From Candidatus Poribacteria bacterium (GTDB lineage Bacteria; Poribacteria; WGA-4E; WGA-3G): a stretch of 64,000 nt of DNA. The DNA lies in the NCBI GenBank assembly GCA_012267415.1, contig JAAXGN010000014.1, positions 1 to 64,000 on the forward strand, in the 5' to 3' direction. Below the pieces are notes generated by a model. That model did not search any database, had not been told where the DNA came from, and saw only the letters and a list, made by a program, of their open reading frames with translations. This document shows, piece by piece, positions 60,812-64,000 of the stretch. A program made the position numbers and the translations under genes. Numbering within the stretch: the first letter of the stretch is position 1; every line of letters begins with the position of its first letter.

Positions 60812-62032
60812 ATGAAGTATTTCAAAATTATTCCGATGCTGTTAATCTTATTTACATGCTTTGCTTGTAAAACGCAGCAAAAAGGACCAAGCCATTTGTC
60901 GGTAGGCAGAGCTCGTCTTATCCAGAGTGGACTTGCAATTGAAGCAGTCGATCATCTTACGAAAGCAGAAAAGAATGAGGTAGATAGAGACGAAGCACGC
61001 GCACTACTTATCATTGCCTACTCTTATGCACTTTCAACGGGAGCAGCAAAAGCACAAAAGGTTGAGGATAAGTATAAACAACAGAGAAGTGAAAGAATAG
61101 CCGCACTGAATGACGCTGAGATGACTATAATGATAGAGATTATCAGTAAACGTTCACAGGTACAACAAGATGGGTTTCAAGCATTAGCCGATAAGGGGGC
61201 GGATGCTGCAGTTGTTATCTTAAACCATTATGCCGATGGAACATCACCTGATGCTCATAAACATTTCCCATTAATTCTGACAAAGATGGGAGCTGAAGCT
61301 GTTGACCCTATCATGAACAGAATTACAGATGCAGCAATTACTCCCGAAGACAAGATCACACTTGTCCGTGTGATCGGTGAAATCGGTGATAAGAAGGCTG
61401 TAGAAAAGTTGAAAGCAATTGATTTAACAAATATGTCAGAAGCTTTCAAATTGGAAGTCTACACAACACTCTATAGACTCGGTGATAGCAGCTATCAGAC
61501 GCAGATCCTGACAGGGTTAAAATCGGATGATGTTGATGTTCGACGCGCATCAGCAAAAGCAATGCCAAATCTAAAGAACGTCAATACAAGTACACTCATC
61601 AATGCACTAAAAGACGAAGATTTTCAGGTTGTTGCCGACATCGCAAAGGCATTAGCAGTTCATAAAACCAAAGATGCACATCAACTGTTACTAAATGTAT
61701 TCAGACGTACCCACGATCCAGAATCAAAGGACGCACCAAAAGCAAAGGCAGCTGTTCTAAAAACACTCGAAACCTATACTGAAGCAGGCGGAGAACTCAG
61801 AAAAGGATTAGCAGGATCTATGGCTTTATTGCTGATTAGTCAAGAGGTAAAAAGTGATCAAGACCGGATAAATTTGGCGAATTTTCTTAAAGACCATCTC
61901 GTAACGCAGTTAAAAGCAGCGATGCTGCTTGATGATGATCTTGAGACCAAACTTTACGAATATGCCACAAATGTTGAAGAGAGCGAATTTGTAAAAAGTG
62001 CACTACATGACCTTCTCAATGCTCTCAGATAA
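60812..62032 (+). CDS. HEAT-repeat lipoprotein, 406 aa
   Basis: The ATG at 60812 follows AAGGAGG. A lipoprotein signal ends in FTCFAC, with Cys19 the likely lipidated residue. Residues about 30-120 are helical (TPR-like: GLAIEAVDHLTKAEKNEVDR, ALLIIAYSYALS). Residues about 130-330 are HEAT repeats (AAVVILNHYADG, KITLVRVIGEIGDKKAVEKL, DDVDVRRASAKAMPNLKNVN, EDFQVVADIAKALAVHKTKD). These make a solenoid for protein binding. A paralogue with the same layout follows. The role is unknown, probably envelope scaffolding. Confidence 0.87.
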   Translation: MKYFKIIPMLLILFTCFACKTQQKGPSHLSVGRARLIQSGLAIEAVDHLTKAEKNEVDRDEARALLIIAYSYALSTGAAKAQKVEDKYKQQRSERIAALNDAEMTIMIEIISKRSQVQQDGFQALADKGADAAVVILNHYADGTSPDAHKHFPLILTKMGAEAVDPIMNRITDAAITPEDKITLVRVIGEIGDKKAVEKLKAIDLTNMSEAFKLEVYTTLYRLGDSSYQTQILTGLKSDDVDVRRASAKAMPNLKNVNTSTLINALKDEDFQVVADIAKALAVHKTKDAHQLLLNVFRRTHDPESKDAPKAKAAVLKTLETYTEAGGELRKGLAGSMALLLISQEVKSDQDRINLANFLKDHLVTQLKAAMLLDDDLETKLYEYATNVEESEFVKSALHDLLNALR

Positions 62033-62092
62033 TAGGATGTGTGCTGGCAGAACAGATAAAACAAAATCACGCGTCCCAGCATAAATATTAAC

Positions 62093-62121
62093 TTGACACA
62101 AAAATGTAAATGTTTTATCAT
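62093..62121 (+). promoter_or_regulatory. Sigma-70-type promoter of the second HEAT lipoprotein
   Basis: TTGACA at 62093-62098 and TATCAT at 62116-62121 are 17 bases apart. The transcript leader would be about 90 bases and includes an ACCGG inverted pair. Confidence 0.65.
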
Positions 62122-62218
62122 AGTCAAATAGTTGAATACGGAAAAACGACGCGTTCCGGTATTAAACTATACACCGGTTCTTGTAATATGTTGAGTTAGG
62201 AGGAAAAACAAACGGAAC

Positions 62219-63436
62219 ATGAAAAAACTTGTAACGATATGCCTCGTTTTAGCATGGGTTGTGTCATTGGGATGTAAACGGGATCAGATCATTCCTGAAC
62301 TATCACCAGGCAGAGATAAACTGTTATTAGCGGGTCTTGCAGTAGAGTCTATTGAACATCTCACACGTGCTGAAATAGATGAAAAAGATAAGGCTGAACC
62401 ACGAGCATTATTGCTTATTGCTTATAGCCACGCACTTTCAAAAAACCTTGCATATTTAAAAAGTAGTAACTTAGAAACAGAATATCGAAACCAGCGTAAG
62501 GCAAGACTTGATGCGCTGAATGCTGATGAAATTGATGAGATTTTTAAGGTTCTTAATGAAAGACATCGTGTGCAAAACAGTGCCCAACAGGTTCTAATTC
62601 TTAAAGGAACGCCAGTTATACCGCTCATTGTAGAGGATTTTCTCAACAATCGGCATCCCAATGCACACAAAGGTTTTGATGATGTTTTGACACAGATCGG
62701 CTCCGATGGACTTGAACAACTCTTAACTGCTATTGACGCAGCAGAAACACCAAAAAATGTTAAGAGACGATTGATTCGAGTGATAGGTGATATAGGAGAC
62801 CCCGCTATACAAGAAAAATTGGAAGCATTAAAAAAGACAATCAATGACGAGGCTTTACTGACTGAAATTAATGTTGTTCTATATCGTATCGGAAACAAGG
62901 CATACAAAAATGAAATTGAAGCAGGTTTGGATTCAAATAATGTGTTAGTTAGACAAGCCGCAGCAAGGTCTATGGTTCTGCTGAATAAACCTGCCACTTC
63001 AAAACTCATAGTCGCTCTCAAAGACACGGATGACCAAGTGCGGAGAGATATCGTAGAAGCATTAAGGGAACATGTTGATGCTAATGCTGTGGATAATTTA
63101 GTTCATATACTTACGAACAACTCAAGTGGAAACACAAAGCAGGTGGCTGTTAATACTTTAGAGTACTATGCTGAAAAGGGACTTGCAGACGGATTAGCAC
63201 CACGTCTAATCAATTTGTTGACGCAAACCGAGATCACCAATCATGAAGATAGAATTCGTATCGTTCAACTTTTGAGTACACCTGTACTTATAAAGCAAAT
63301 TGAAGCTGCAGACCGTTATGATAATTTGCCTTATAGGATTTCTGATTACTATGAGACTAAGGAAAACAACGATCTGGTTAAAGATGAGTTGATCAAACTA
63401 CTCCGTGAACTTCCTGAAGATGAACAAGCAGAATAA
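62219..63436 (+). CDS. HEAT-repeat lipoprotein, 405 aa
   Basis: This is a paralogue of the protein encoded at 60812, similar along its length (LSPGRDKLLLAGLAVESIEH, LTRAEIDEKDKAEPRALLLI). The lipobox is SLGC (Cys19). HEAT repeats fill about 130-330 (KRRLIRVIGDIGDPAIQEKL, NNVLVRQAAARSMVLLNKPA, TDDQVRRDIVEALREHVDAN). The ATG at 62219 is 14 bases after a strong TAGGAGG, a little far, but no nearer start codon in frame exists. The enolase-superfamily gene begins 15 bases after its stop. Function unknown. Confidence 0.87.
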   Translation: MKKLVTICLVLAWVVSLGCKRDQIIPELSPGRDKLLLAGLAVESIEHLTRAEIDEKDKAEPRALLLIAYSHALSKNLAYLKSSNLETEYRNQRKARLDALNADEIDEIFKVLNERHRVQNSAQQVLILKGTPVIPLIVEDFLNNRHPNAHKGFDDVLTQIGSDGLEQLLTAIDAAETPKNVKRRLIRVIGDIGDPAIQEKLEALKKTINDEALLTEINVVLYRIGNKAYKNEIEAGLDSNNVLVRQAAARSMVLLNKPATSKLIVALKDTDDQVRRDIVEALREHVDANAVDNLVHILTNNSSGNTKQVAVNTLEYYAEKGLADGLAPRLINLLTQTEITNHEDRIRIVQLLSTPVLIKQIEAADRYDNLPYRISDYYETKENNDLVKDELIKLLRELPEDEQAE

Positions 63437-63451
63437 ATGGAGATTGAATCC

Positions 63452-64000
63452 ATGCCGAATTATCCAACCGATATCAAGATCACCAAAATTGATCACGTTA
63501 CAATAGAAATTGACCAACCCGCAATCGGCTGCAATTCAGGTGCAAAGGAGATAAAACAACCCGACCCAAACGGTAAATGGCGTGAAGGAATTACGCGCAT
63601 CTATACAAGTGACGGCACACTTGGATGGGGACCGACAAGTTGGGGATCAGCTGCTGAAGAAGCAAAAACTGCTATAAACAAGAACCCTTTTGACCTGCTC
63701 AATCCTGAAAACGGAGTCGTTGAAGAATACCGGGGTTTCGAAAACGCATTATGGGATACTATCGGAAAAATACTGGATAAACCCGCATATCAATTGATGG
63801 GAACTGAAGTCCATGGGAACGGTTTACCCGCTTACGACAGCACAATCTATTTCAATGACCTGCTCTACGAAACGAAAACGGAAGGTCTTAAACGGATTGA
63901 GAACGACGTGAAAAAAAGTTTAGCAGATGGATTCACCGCATGCAAAATGAAGATGGGACGCGGAAATCATCTCATGGAACGAAAACAAGGACTCGAAAGA
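63452..64000 (+). CDS. Mandelate racemase/muconate lactonizing enzyme family protein, 5' part
   Basis: The gene runs off the window, leaving 183 codons. ATG 63452 has GGAG 9 bases upstream; an in-frame ATG at 63437 is the alternative. The visible part is the enolase-superfamily capping domain (KITKIDHVTIEI, YTSDGTLGWGPTSWGS, FENALWDTIGKILDKPAYQL, MGTEVHG) and the start of the barrel with the catalytic-strand pattern ACKMKMGRG, where K-x-K fits the base pair of the mandelate racemase subgroup. Such enzymes dehydrate or epimerise sugar acids. That suits the oxidoreductase-rich surroundings, but the substrate is unknown. Confidence 0.88.
   Translation, partial: MPNYPTDIKITKIDHVTIEIDQPAIGCNSGAKEIKQPDPNGKWREGITRIYTSDGTLGWGPTSWGSAAEEAKTAINKNPFDLLNPENGVVEEYRGFENALWDTIGKILDKPAYQLMGTEVHGNGLPAYDSTIYFNDLLYETKTEGLKRIENDVKKSLADGFTACKMKMGRGNHLMERKQGLER

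Overview
The window reads as a chromosomal segment of a Gram-negative, double-membraned bacterium with AT-leaning DNA. The best guess for its source is a Candidatus Poribacteria-like lineage (inference, moderate confidence). The pointers are the many Gfo/Idh/MocA oxidoreductases and phytanoyl-CoA dioxygenases, the secreted proteins ending in a FlgD/T9SS-like sorting domain (NYPNPFNPETWIPYHLSKP type), the ECF sigma factors fused to beta-propellers, and gene borders littered with short hairpin repeats such as GGGCGAGG-TCT-CCTCGCCC. No rRNA, CRISPR array, prophage or transposase gene was seen.

Region 1 (1-16257) is an envelope-biogenesis block with repeat-rich borders. It holds small lipoprotein/membrane genes, a DUF3108 protein, the repair factor Mfd (with two in-frame copies of a palindromic 66-bp repeat), three consecutive exported parvulin/SurA-like proteins, and an LptD outer-membrane LPS assembly protein that itself carries parvulin-like domains inside its barrel region. 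The last arrangement is the most striking system here: LptD's likely folding helpers are encoded next to it and a related module is built into it.

Region 2 (16258-28161) holds aspartate kinase, two Fe(II)/2-oxoglutarate dioxygenases, a di-haem cytochrome c, a LysM/M23 lipoprotein overlapping a fused beta-barrel/lytic transglycosylase, a Gfo/Idh oxidoreductase, a tRNA-Leu/tRNA-fMet pair on the minus strand with a consensus promoter, an aldo/keto reductase and a luciferase-like oxidoreductase. Two miniature inverted-repeat elements sit between genes here.

Region 3 (28175-33912) is a probable operon of an NtrC-type sigma-54 activator, a glycerophosphodiester phosphodiesterase, a TIGR04282-like transferase, an SDR and a YjbQ protein. 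It converges on a GH32 fructosidase across a 26-bp perfect hairpin.

Region 4 (34108-40715) is a pair of paralogous ECF sigma factors, each continuing through one membrane segment into an extracytoplasmic beta-propeller (WD40 in one, BNR/Asp-box in the other). Both have the same ECF-like promoter motif at the same distance from the start codon. The first gene carries a TGG-to-TGA change and a one-base deletion.

Region 5 (40829-46419, minus strand) has a fused MNT-HEPN protein, a HigA antitoxin with a decayed HigB toxin (TAG in place of a Trp codon), and an oxidoreductase/dioxygenase/orphan ABC-ATPase operon. Region 6 (46578-59916) has a TonB-dependent receptor behind a sigma-54-like promoter, CoaD, a WD40 protein with a pseudo-protease tail, a metzincin-LRR protein, a dockerin-bearing metallopeptidase, and a 5'-nucleotidase split by TGA. 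Region 7 (60080-64000) has a 1-Cys peroxiredoxin, two HEAT-repeat lipoproteins and the start of an enolase-superfamily gene cut by the window end.

Three genes contain an in-frame stop within otherwise continuous coding sequence. TAA, TAG and TGA are all used as genuine stops elsewhere, so decay or assembly error is favoured over recoding.
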